The notes beneath the pieces were generated by a model. The model searched no databases, was not told where the DNA came from, and saw only the letters and a list, made by a program, of their open reading frames with translations. Made by a program: the position numbers and the translations under genes. 64,000 nt of DNA from Tautonia sp040717455 (lineage in GTDB: Bacteria; Planctomycetota; Planctomycetia; Isosphaerales; Isosphaeraceae), in assembly GCF_040717455.1 (NCBI RefSeq), contig NZ_JBFEFH010000012.1, forward strand, positions 117,803 to 181,802, given 5' to 3'. This document shows, piece by piece, positions 15,499 to 24,555 of this stretch; positions within the stretch are counted from its first letter, which is position 1, and every line of letters starts with the position of its first letter.

Positions 15499-16827
15499 AT
15501 GTCGAACGTTCATCGTGACGCCTTGCTCCAGCAGATCCGGCAGGGCTCGGCCCGGGTGGGGATCATTGGTCTGGGATATGTGGGCCTGCCGCTGGCGCAG
15601 GCCTGCGCGACCCGGGGCTTTCCGGTGCTGGGGTTTGATACCGACCCGCGCAAGGTGCAGCTCTTGCGCGATGGGCAGAGCTACATCGGCCACATCGGGC
15701 CCGAGGCGGTCCGGGCGATGGGCGCGGCGGGCTTCGAGCCGACGAGCGACCTGGCCCGGCTGGGCGAGGCCGACATCGTGCTGATTTGCGTGCCGACGCC
15801 CCTGGGCGAGACCCGGGAGCCGGACCTCTCGTTCGTCACGAACACCGCCCGGGCCATCGCGGCGACCTTGCGGCCGGGGCAGCTCGTCGTGCTCGAGAGC
15901 ACGACCTACCCCGGCACGACCCGCGACGTGGTCCGGCCGATCCTGGAGTCCGGCGGCCTGAAGGCCGGCGAGGACTTCTTCCTGGCCTTCAGCCCCGAGC
16001 GAGAGGACCCGGGCAACCCGGACTTCTCCGCGCCGACGATCCCGAAGGTCGTCGGCGGGCTCGACCCGATCAGCACCGAACTGGCCGCGGCCTTCTACGA
16101 GCAGATCGTCGTCAAGGTCGTCTCCGTCTCCTCGGCCGAGGTGGCCGAGGCGTGCAAGATCCTCGAGAACACCTATCGTGCCGTCAACATCGCCCTGGTC
16201 AACGAGCTGAAGATCCTCTACGACCGCATGGGGATCGACGTCTGGGAGGTGATCGACGCGGCCAAGTCCAAGCCCTTCGGCTTCCAGGCGTTCTACCCGG
16301 GCCCGGGCCTGGGGGGGCACTGCATCCCCATCGACCCGTTCTACCTCAGCTGGGTGGCCCGCCGCTTCGGCATGAGCACGCGGTTCATCGAACTGGCGGG
16401 TGAGATCAACACGTCGATGCCCGAATTCGTCGTGCACAAGGTGGCCGACGCCCTGAACGACCGGGGCAAGCCGGTCAAGGGGAGCCGGATCGCCCTGCTG
16501 GGGATGGCCTACAAGAAGGACGTGGACGACCCGCGCGAGTCGCCGGGCTTTGAGCTGATGGAACTCCTGCTCGCGCGCGGGGCCGACGTCAGCTACCACG
16601 ATCCCCACATCCCCGTCTTGCCCTCGATGCGGAAGTACCCCAACCTGCGCATGGAGAGCCAGCCCTTAACACCCGAGTACCTCGCGTCCCGCGACTGCGT
16701 CCTGATCGTCACCGATCACTCGGCCTTCGACTGGCCCTGGATCGTCGCCCATACCCCCCTGGTGATCGATACGCGGAACGCCACCCGAGGCGTCACCGAA
16801 CATCGGGACCGAATTGTCAAGGCGTGA
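15499..16827 (+). CDS. Nucleotide-sugar 6-dehydrogenase (UDP-GlcNAc/UDP-Glc type)
   Basis: The 442-aa enzyme belongs to the UDP-glucose/GDP-mannose dehydrogenase family, which oxidises the C6 hydroxyl of a nucleotide sugar to a uronic acid in two NAD-dependent steps. The Rossmann motif GIIGLGYVGLP is at 21-31, the central ENTYRAVNIALVNEL helix at 223-237, the catalytic Cys275 in GPGLGGHCIPIDPFYL, and a C-terminal GMAYKKDVDDPRESP motif. The GGHCIPIDPFYL form resembles WbpA/TviB-type UDP-GlcNAc dehydrogenases more than Ugd, so UDP-GlcNAc or UDP-GalNAc is the likelier substrate. The product would feed surface polysaccharide synthesis. Confidence 0.92.
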   Translation: MSNVHRDALLQQIRQGSARVGIIGLGYVGLPLAQACATRGFPVLGFDTDPRKVQLLRDGQSYIGHIGPEAVRAMGAAGFEPTSDLARLGEADIVLICVPTPLGETREPDLSFVTNTARAIAATLRPGQLVVLESTTYPGTTRDVVRPILESGGLKAGEDFFLAFSPEREDPGNPDFSAPTIPKVVGGLDPISTELAAAFYEQIVVKVVSVSSAEVAEACKILENTYRAVNIALVNELKILYDRMGIDVWEVIDAAKSKPFGFQAFYPGPGLGGHCIPIDPFYLSWVARRFGMSTRFIELAGEINTSMPEFVVHKVADALNDRGKPVKGSRIALLGMAYKKDVDDPRESPGFELMELLLARGADVSYHDPHIPVLPSMRKYPNLRMESQPLTPEYLASRDCVLIVTDHSAFDWPWIVAHTPLVIDTRNATRGVTEHRDRIVKA

Positions 16828-17062
16828 GTGCACTTTCGTGTGATTTAAAAAGGTCGTTTTGCATCTGCTTGCCTCGGTCTGCCGGGCCACGGAGGAGATC
16901 GAGACGCCCCCTCCACAGCGCGGCCGAGGCCGTCGGGGTCGTTCCGGGCCGCTCACCCAGGACCCCCGACGGTCGGATGACGTCGCCAGGCGCCTTCGGG
17001 TAGGATGGAGGCACGATGGTCAACGCGCCCCCCTTGCCTTCGCGGTCCTCGGAGGCGGATTC

Positions 17063-19858
17063 ATGTCCGTGCGATCGCTCGTTCCCGCGGGATGCGTGCT
17101 GCTGCTGGTTTGCCTTCTGAGGCCGGGGGTGCCCGCGCGGGGGGACGAGGCGGAGGGAGTCGGCTGTTCGCGCTGCACGTTCGGCCGCTCCTGGCCGCGA
17201 AGTGCTTCGCCTGCCACGGCGACGACCCGGAGACGATTCAGGGAGGCCTGGACCTGACCCGCCGGCAGGGAATGCTCGACGGGGGTGACCTTCACGGCCC
17301 CGCGATCGAGCCGGGCGACGCGGAGGCCAGCCCGCTCTTCCGGTCCGTCACCCGGACCGAGCCCGGCCTGGCGATGCCCCCGAAGCAGACCGATGCCCTG
17401 ACCGCGGCGCAGATCGGGTTCGTCCGGGCCTGGATCGCCGCCGGTGCTCCCTGGCCCGACGACGCCCGGATCGCCGCGATCGTGGCCGGCGTGGCCGAGG
17501 GGGTGGTGGTCCCGACCCGCGGCGGACTCTCCGAGGACTGGACCAGGCGCCGCTACGCCCCCGAGGACCTCTGGGCCTATCGCCCTGTCCGGCGCCCCGA
17601 GGTCCCCGAGATTCGCAATGCGGCGACTCCGATCGACGCCTTCCTCAACGCCAGGCTCGACGCCGAGGGGCTCGCACCGGCCCCTCGGGCCAGTCGTCGC
17701 ACGCTCATTCGGCGGGCGTCGTTCGACCTGCTCGGCCTGCCACCGTCTCCGGAGCGGATCGACGCCTTCGTGAACGATCCTCGGGGGGACCGGGAGGCGT
17801 TCGCGGCCCTGGTCGAGGAGCTGCTCGCCTCTCCGCACTCCGGCGAACGCTGGGGCCGCCACTGGCTCGACGTGGTCCGCTACGCCGACACCGCCGGATT
17901 CGCCAACGACTACGAGCGGCCGAACGCCTGGCGCTACCGGGACTACGTCGTCCGGGCATTCAACGACGAGACCCCCTTCGATCAGTTCGTCCGGGAGCAA
18001 GTCGCCGGTGATGAGCTGGATGAGAGCGAGGGCGATCCCGAGGCCCTCATCGCCGCCGGCTTCCTGAGGATGGGCCCCTGGGAACAGACGGGGATGAGCG
18101 TGGCGAAGGTCACGCGCCACCAGTTCCCCGACGACGTGACCGACCTCGTCGGGCAGGCCTTCCTCGCCCACCCGCTCCAGTGCGCCCGCTGCCACGACCA
18201 CAAGTTCGACCCGATCCCGACCCGCGACTACTACGCCATCCAGGCCGTCTTCGCCACCACCCAGTTCGCCGACCGGGAGGCCCCGTTTCTCCCCGACGAG
18301 AACACCCAGGCCGGCTTCGACGGCCGGCACTACCTCGACGAACGCATCGCCCGCTACGAGGCGATCCTCCGCGATTTGCAGGCGAAGGCCGAGGCCGCCG
18401 CCCGCTCCTGGTACGCCGAGCGCGGGCTCGATGATGCCCCCCGGAACGTCAAGTTCCAGCAAGGCGTGCCCGCCGACCAGGTTGTCCCGAAGAATTACGG
18501 CCTGACGGCCGAGGACCTCGGCCTGGAGCGGATCGCCCGCAAATCGCTGGAACGGCACCGTTGGGAGCGAGAGCGCTATCGCCCGGTCGCCTTCTCGGTT
18601 TACTCGGGCGCGACGAGGACGCTGCGGAACGTCTCGGCGCCGATTGCCCTGCCCGATGACCCCCTGCACGGTGGCACCGTCGAGCGGACGGCCATCCTGG
18701 CCGGGGGGGGACGTCTTTGCGACCACCGAACCGGTCGCGCCGGGTGTGCTGAGTTGCGTCCCCGTGATCGAGGACTCGACCTCCGCGCCGCCGTCGGCCG
18801 AGATTCCCGACACGGTCGCCGGCCGCCGCCGGGCCTTCGCCGACTGGCTGGTCCGCCCGGAGAACCCCTTGACGGCCCGCGTGATGGTCAACCGCATCTG
18901 GCAGGGGCACTTCGGCCGGGGGATCGTCGCCTCGGCGAACATCTTCGGTACCCAGGGGGAAAAGCCGACCCACCCGGAGCTGCTCGACTGGCTCGCCGCC
19001 GAGTTCGTCCTGTCCGGCTGGTCGATCAAGGCGATGCATCGGCTCATCATGACCAGTGATGCCTATGCCCGATCAACACGCCACCCCGACCCGGACGGCC
19101 TGGCCGCGCAGGACCCGAAGGGGGACCTCCTTGCCCGCTTCCGGCCCAGGCGCCTGACAGCCGAGGAGATCCGGGACGCGATGCTTGCCGCCTCCGGCGA
19201 GCTGAACCCGGCGCTCGGCGGCCTCCCCGTCCGGCCCGACATGAACCGGGAGGCGGCGCTCCAGCCCCGGCAGGTGATGGGCACCTATGGCCCGGCATAC
19301 CAGCCGTCGCCCCGTCCCGAGGATCGCAACCGCCGGACCCTCTACTCCATGGTCGTCCGCGGCCAGCGCGACCCCTTCCTCGCCGGCTTCAACCAGCCGA
19401 CCCCCGAGGAACCCTGTGAACGCCGGTCCTCGTCCACCGTCCCCACCCAGGCGCTGACGCTCTTCAACGGCGCCGAGTCGTTCGATCGGGCGCTGGCGAC
19501 CGCGGCTCGGGTCCGGGGCGAGACGAACACCCGGGAGGACGCCGTGCGGCGGGCCTTCCTCCTGATCACCGGCGCCGAGCCCGACGCCCAGGCGCTCCGG
19601 GCCTGCCTCGACCACTGGCAGGCCATGACGGCTCGGCATCACGCGGTCGCGATCACGCCGAAGGCGCTTCCGACGACCGTCTCCCGGCGGGCCGTCGACG
19701 AGAACACGGGGGAGCCGTTCACCTTCACCGAGGACCTGGAGTCGGTCCGCGACTACGTCCCCGACCTGCAACCCTCCGACGTGGACCCCGAGACCCGGGC
19801 CCTGGCCGACGTCTGCCTCGTGCTGTTGGACGCCAACGCCTTTTTGTACGTCGAATAA
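17063..19858 (+). pseudogene. Cytochrome-domain DUF1549/DUF1553 protein gene with two frameshifts
   Basis: Three frame segments make one planctomycete-type gene. The first (from ATG 17063) gives a clean signal peptide MSVRSLVPAGCVLLLVCLL. Near 17150 the frame must shift to reach a cytochrome c-like domain (heme motif CFACH, then MPP) and DUF1549 (segments around RHWLDVVRYADTAGFANDYE). At 18703-18710 a run of eight G shifts it again into the DUF1553 part (RVMVNRIWQGHFG, SDAYARS, ending LDANAFLYVE). The first event looks like a lost base and the second like a gained G. Families of this type are exported and paired with DUF1501 proteins, as here. It may be a decayed gene or sequence error; product function is poorly known. 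Confidence 0.8.
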
Positions 19859-19895
19859 GCCAGGCCGCCCTTGCTTGCCGACCGAGGACCGCACG

Positions 19896-21338
19896 ATGCC
19901 CCGCCAACGCCGCCCCTTCGCGATCGCCCCGACCCGTCGCGACGTGCTCTTCGGCCTCGGCGCGGGCCTGGGGAGCGTTGCGCTCTCGGCCTTGCTGGCC
20001 GACGACCGCGCCCGGGCCGGCGCTCGGTCGCCCGCCGAGTCTCCGCTGGCCGAGAAGCCCTCCCATCACGCGCCGAGGGCGAAGGCCTGCATCGTGCTCC
20101 TGATGGAGGGCGGGCCGAGCCACATCGACACGTTCGACCCCAAGCCGAGGCTGCACGACCTGCACCTTGCGGAGTTCGTCCGCTCCGGCGAGGAGCAGTC
20201 GGCCATGTCCTCCGGGACGCGGTACTACGTCGCGAGCCCCTTCACGTTCCGCAAGGCCGGTGCCTGCGGCGCCGACATGGCCACCGACTGGGAGCACCTG
20301 GCCGGCGTGGCCGACGAGCTTTGCTTCTACCGGGGGCTGCAGGCCGAGTCGGTCAACCATCCGACGGCGCTTTCTCACATCAACACGGGCAACCGGTTCG
20401 GCGGCGACCCGGCCGTCGGCTCGTGGGTGACCTACGGGCTCGGCAGCGAGAACCAGGACCTGCCCGGGTTCGTCGTCCTGCCGCAGCTGTCTGACCCCCA
20501 GGGCGGCCCGGCCAACTGGGGCAACGGCTTCCTGCCGGCCGCCTACCAGGGGACCCCGCTCCGGGCCGAAGGGTCGCCGATCCTCGACCTGAGCCCTCCC
20601 GAAGGGATCACCCCCGAGCACCAGCGGGCGAACCTCGACCTGCTCGCCGCGCTCAACCAGTCCCACCTGGAACAGGCCTTTCCCGCCGACCGCGACGAGC
20701 TCGCCGCCCGGGTCGCCAGCTATGAGCTGGCCTTCCGGATGCAGGCGACGGTGCCCGAGCTGCTCGACCTTGCGGGCGAGGACCCGAGGACCCTCGACCT
20801 CTACGGCGTCGGCCAGGCCGACACCGACGACCTCGGCCGCAAGTGCCTGATGGCCCGTCGCCTGGTCGAGCGCGGCGTGCGGTTCGTCCAGCTTTACCAC
20901 GGCACCTGGGACAGCCACGACGACATCGCCCGGGCCCACCGAAGCCTGATCCGAGGCGTCGATCGGCCCCTCGCCGCCCTCGTCACCGACCTGAAACGGC
21001 GCGGCCTGCTCGACGAGACGCTTCTGCTCTGGTGCGGCGAGTTTGGGCGCAGCCCCGACAATGGCGTTCGGGGCGGCGTCGCCTACGGCCGCGATCACAA
21101 TGCCCGGGCCATGCCCGTCTGGCTCGCCGGCGGCGGGGTGAAGGCCGGCGCCACCGTCGGCGCCACCGACGAGCTGGGGGTCGAGGCCGTGGCCTGCGTC
21201 CACCCGATCCGCGACCTCCACCTCACCTTGCTGCACCTGCTCGGCCTCGACGACAACGCCCTGACCTACGCCCACGCCGGGCGCTTCAAGCAGCTCTCGC
21301 AGTTCGGCGGTGCGGTCATCCGGGACGTGATCGCCTGA
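19896..21338 (+). CDS. DUF1501 family exported protein
   Basis: The 480-aa product has a Tat-type signal (TRRDVLFGLGAGLGSVALSALL, about residues 11-32) followed by an alkaline-phosphatase/sulfatase-fold domain: VLLMEGGPSHIDTFDPKP near the start, SHINTGNRFGGDPAVGSWV in the middle and LLWCGEFGRSPDN near the end. This is the DUF1501 family, which in planctomycetes is nearly always encoded directly after a DUF1549/DUF1553 gene, as here (37-bp gap). GAGGAC lies about 8 nt before the ATG. The pair is suspected to act on sulfated or complex polysaccharides outside the cytoplasm, but no activity is established. Confidence 0.9.
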   Translation: MPRQRRPFAIAPTRRDVLFGLGAGLGSVALSALLADDRARAGARSPAESPLAEKPSHHAPRAKACIVLLMEGGPSHIDTFDPKPRLHDLHLAEFVRSGEEQSAMSSGTRYYVASPFTFRKAGACGADMATDWEHLAGVADELCFYRGLQAESVNHPTALSHINTGNRFGGDPAVGSWVTYGLGSENQDLPGFVVLPQLSDPQGGPANWGNGFLPAAYQGTPLRAEGSPILDLSPPEGITPEHQRANLDLLAALNQSHLEQAFPADRDELAARVASYELAFRMQATVPELLDLAGEDPRTLDLYGVGQADTDDLGRKCLMARRLVERGVRFVQLYHGTWDSHDDIARAHRSLIRGVDRPLAALVTDLKRRGLLDETLLLWCGEFGRSPDNGVRGGVAYGRDHNARAMPVWLAGGGVKAGATVGATDELGVEAVACVHPIRDLHLTLLHLLGLDDNALTYAHAGRFKQLSQFGGAVIRDVIA

Positions 21339-21951
21339 TCCCCGGATCAAACGATCGCCTCGACAGGGGGAGCCCCTGCCTCCTGATCTGGTGCCTGCCT
21401 CTTTTGCGGCGCGGCTCGGCCACGTTCCAATGGGAACGCCCTTTCACCTCGACGGAACGTGCCAGTTCGCCGCTTTCGGGTGTCAAACGGGGGGCTTTGG
21501 GATTGCTGGAGGAGTTTTCCGCCAGGTGATCCCCCCGCTTGCAGGGGAGCAATGGCAGTCAGCCCGACGCGCCCCACGCCGCAAGGACGCGGTCGGCCCC
21601 CGCCCAGACGATTGGGAAAATCCCATGACTTCGCCGGAAAATTCCAGGGGTTCGGACGGGGCCAGGGGCAGATGGTGGAGGGCTGGCCTCGGCCTGGTGG
21701 AGGCCGTGCGGGACATTTTGCGGGACAAAGGCGTGTCATCCGAGCCCATGCGGGGGGCGAGTTCCTGTTCTGGCCCACCGAGCGGGCGAGGCACGCCCTC
21801 GGGTGAGGCCGGCGCGGAGGCGGGCGGTCCGCAGGATCGGGACAAGGGAGGCGCGGGCGAACCGGGTGGGCGAAGGGGATCGGGCGGTCTAAAACCAGCA
21901 GCAAAGGCCCCGCACGCGCAGGGGGGCCGAGGCCGCGGGAGTGCCCCCACG
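21339..21951. other. Intergenic region upstream of photolyase
   Basis: About 610 bp. The photolyase frame stays open through most of it, but the translation is low-complexity Gly/Ala/Arg sequence without family similarity, so I treat it as non-coding. It probably carries the photolyase promoter; I see no clear boxes or hairpin with a T-run. Confidence 0.4.
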
Positions 21952-23490
21952 ATGGCGGATCGGGTGAGCGTCTGGATCCTGGCCGATCAACTGACGAACG
22001 ATCACCCGGCGCTGAGGGCGGCGGCGGGGCAGGGGGGGCGAGATCGGGTCCGGGTGGTGCTGGTCGAGAGCGAGGCAGGGGGGCGTCGCCTGCCGTTCCA
22101 TCGCAAGCGGCAGGTGTTGCACCGGAGCGCCGGCAGGCACTTCGCAAAAAGGCTGGAGGAGCGGGGGTTTGCGGTCGAGGTCGTTGCGGCGAAGACCAGC
22201 AAGGACGGGCTGGCCCGGCACCTGAGGCGGCACCGGCCGAGCCGGCTGGTCACGATGGAGGCGGCCGATTATGCGCCGAGGGCCTGGCAACGCGGCGCGA
22301 TGGCCGAGGACTTGGGGGTCGAGGTCGAGGTCCTGCCGAACGCCATGTTCCTGGTCGGCCGGTTCAACCCGATCCCCGACCCCGAGCCGGGCCGCCGCTA
22401 CGTGATGGAGTCCTTCTACCGAGCCATGCGGAAGCACTTCGGCCTGCTGATCGAAGCCGACGGCACGCCGACCTCGGGCCGCTGGAACCTCGACGCCGAG
22501 AACCGCAAACGCCTGCCGAAAACCATCGCCATCCCCCCCGTCCCCCGCTTCGAGCCGGACGCGATCACCCGCCAGGTGATGAAGGAGGTGGAAGAAGCCG
22601 GCTTCGGCGTCGGATCGGTCGAGGGGTTCGACCTGGCGGTGACGCACGACGAGGCCGAGGCGAGCTTCGACGACTTCCTCCGGCATCGCCTGGCGTCATT
22701 CGGCCCGTACGAGGACGCCATGAGCCGATCCGAGGGGGTCCTGTTCCACTCCTTGCTCTCGCCGCAGATGAACCTCGGCCTGCTCGACCCCCTGGCGATG
22801 GCCCGGGCGGTCGAGGCCGAGTACCGCGCCGGCCGCGTCCCCTTGAACTCGGCCGAGGGGTTCATCCGCCAGGTCGTCGGCTGGCGCGAGTTCATGTTCT
22901 GGCAATACCACCGCCAGATGCCCGGGCTCCGACGGGCCAATTCCTGGGAGGCCGGGCGGCCGCTCCCCCGGTTCTTCTGGGACGGCCAGACCGACCTGGC
23001 CTGCCTCCGCGCCGTGATCGGCCGCGTGATCGACTCGGGCTACTCGCACCACATCGAGCGCCTGATGGTCCTCTGCAATTTCGCCACGCTGGCGGGGATC
23101 GACCCCCGGGCCGTCGCCGACTGGTTCCTCACCTTCTACGTCGACTCGCACGACTGGGTCGTCCTGCCGAACGTCATCGGCATGGGCCTGAACGCCGACG
23201 ACGGCCTGACGGCCACGAAGCCCTACATCGCCTCGGCCTCGTACATCAAGCGCATGGGCGACTTCTGCGGCGACTGCCGGTACCGCCCCGATCGCCGGGT
23301 CGGCCCCGACGCCTGCCCGATCAACGCCCTCTACTGGGACTTCCTGATCGAGCACGAAGGGACGCTCCGGGCCAACCCCCGGCTCGGCCCGGCCGTGCTC
23401 GGCCTGAGGCGGGTCGACGACGCGGAACGGGCCCGCATCCGGGCCGAGGCGGGCGACTTCCTGGCGGCCCTGGAGCCGTACGAGGGTTAA
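21952..23490 (+). CDS. Iron-sulfur photolyase/cryptochrome (FeS-BCP, PhrB-like)
   Basis: A 512-aa protein of the FeS-BCP class, which includes the (6-4) photolyase PhrB; it repairs UV lesions or senses light using FAD and an antenna chromophore. The N-terminal Rossmann-like domain begins VSVWILADQLTNDHPAL; the FAD/Fe-S domain carries GWREFMFWQYH, SGYSHHIERLMVLCNFATL and VLPNVIGMGLNADDG. Four cysteines fit the Fe-S ligands: Cys351, Cys439, Cys442 and Cys455, in the same spacing as in PhrB. Length matches the class (about 500). The start was chosen where similarity begins. It converges with the NusG-like gene, overlapping by 4 nt. Confidence 0.93.
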   Translation: MADRVSVWILADQLTNDHPALRAAAGQGGRDRVRVVLVESEAGGRRLPFHRKRQVLHRSAGRHFAKRLEERGFAVEVVAAKTSKDGLARHLRRHRPSRLVTMEAADYAPRAWQRGAMAEDLGVEVEVLPNAMFLVGRFNPIPDPEPGRRYVMESFYRAMRKHFGLLIEADGTPTSGRWNLDAENRKRLPKTIAIPPVPRFEPDAITRQVMKEVEEAGFGVGSVEGFDLAVTHDEAEASFDDFLRHRLASFGPYEDAMSRSEGVLFHSLLSPQMNLGLLDPLAMARAVEAEYRAGRVPLNSAEGFIRQVVGWREFMFWQYHRQMPGLRRANSWEAGRPLPRFFWDGQTDLACLRAVIGRVIDSGYSHHIERLMVLCNFATLAGIDPRAVADWFLTFYVDSHDWVVLPNVIGMGLNADDGLTATKPYIASASYIKRMGDFCGDCRYRPDRRVGPDACPINALYWDFLIEHEGTLRANPRLGPAVLGLRRVDDAERARIRAEAGDFLAALEPYEG

Positions 23491-24098
23491 CCGGGGGCGT
23501 CCGGGTCGAAGGCTTCCACCTGCCACGGCTCCAGCTCGACCGACACCCCCTTGCCCAGCATCCGGACGATGGCGATGAAGTGATCCCGATTGCCCCGCTT
23601 CTCCACCTTCCCGACCATCCCCATCAGCCTGCCGCTCGTGATCTTGACCCAGCTCCCGATCGGGAATTGCGGCTCGGGGACGACCGGCATCCCCGAGGAG
23701 AGCATCCGGTGGACCTGGCGCAGGTCCTCGTGCAACTCCTGCTGGTCCTTGACCTTCAGGACCGAGACCAGGCGGTCGCCGCGGAAGACCTGGAGCCGCT
23801 GGTGCTCGTCCCCCCAGAAAAAGAGATAACTCGGGAACAAGGGGACGACCGACCGGATCTTGCGGCCGGCCGGGGTCCGGCTCTCGTTGACCACCTGCGG
23901 GAGATAGTGAGCCAGCTGGGATTTCTGGAACTCCCGGGCGATCGCCTTCTCCTGCCTCGGCTTGGTGTGCAGGCACCACCAGCGAGGGGTGTCGGGGTCC
24001 TCCTCCTCGTCGGGGGACGGCGTCGAGGCCGACGGGGGGATCGGCCGATCGAGCAGGTCGGGGGGGAAGATCTGCGGTTCCGCGGGCAGGATCGGCAT
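23487..24098 (-). CDS. NusG-like specialised antiterminator
   Basis: The 203-aa protein has a Pro-rich N-terminal extension (1-38), a NusG N-terminal domain (WWCLHTKPRQEKAIAREF at about 40-57; LFPSYLFFWG near 88) and a C-terminal KOW motif (FPIGSWVKITSGRLMGMVGKV). NusG binds RNA polymerase and promotes elongation. The acidic/Pro-rich extension and setting suggest a specialised paralogue of the RfaH/UpxY type, which controls long surface-polysaccharide operons, rather than housekeeping NusG, which is normally beside secE and ribosomal genes. A nearby sulfotransferase and nucleotide-sugar dehydrogenase fit that. GGAG lies about 12 nt before the ATG. Confidence 0.88.
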   Translation of the reverse strand: MPILPAEPQIFPPDLLDRPIPPSASTPSPDEEEDPDTPRWWCLHTKPRQEKAIAREFQKSQLAHYLPQVVNESRTPAGRKIRSVVPLFPSYLFFWGDEHQRLQVFRGDRLVSVLKVKDQQELHEDLRQVHRMLSSGMPVVPEPQFPIGSWVKITSGRLMGMVGKVEKRGNRDHFIAIVRMLGKGVSVELEPWQVEAFDPDAPG

Positions 24099-24555
24099 GA
24101 CTGGCGATCATCTCCATCGAGTCCACGAGGAACGCCACGGGCCCCGCCGGACCCCTGGAGATCCGGACCCGGCCCCTGGACACCGGAAGAGTCGAAGCAA
24201 TGAGGGCAGGAGCAGCCCTGCCGAAAAAACCACCCTCCCGGATCGGACGAACCACGATACGATTCTAACGAGCACCCGGGCATTCCAGAACACGGCTTCG
24301 TGCGTGGCCCTCCGCCCGCCCCCGGGCTCGCCTCGGGCCGCCTCGCCGGGCGATTCGACCCAGGCCGCGTTGACCGATCCGACGCGGGGCGATACGCTCC
24401 GGCACCGCATTGGCACCGCCGAGGGAAGGGAAGAGATCCCGAGCCGATCGGATCGACACCGGCCATCGCAGACGCCCGGTGGACGCAAGCTCAAGGCGGT
24501 GGGATCGGACCAGGGGTGGTCATCCGGCAAAGCAATAAAGAGGAGAGCGACTCCC
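24099..24555. promoter_or_regulatory. Divergent intergenic region, NusG-like/sulfotransferase
   Basis: About 455 bp between two divergent genes, so it should hold promoters in both directions. A GAGGAG element at its right end is the ribosome site for the sulfotransferase. I see no convincing promoter boxes, hairpins or coding sequence. Confidence 0.4.

Noticed and set aside
21391..21951. Long N-terminal extension of the photolyase frame
   Set aside because: The extra 187 residues are Gly/Arg-rich without similarity; family proteins start at the MADRVSV methionine.
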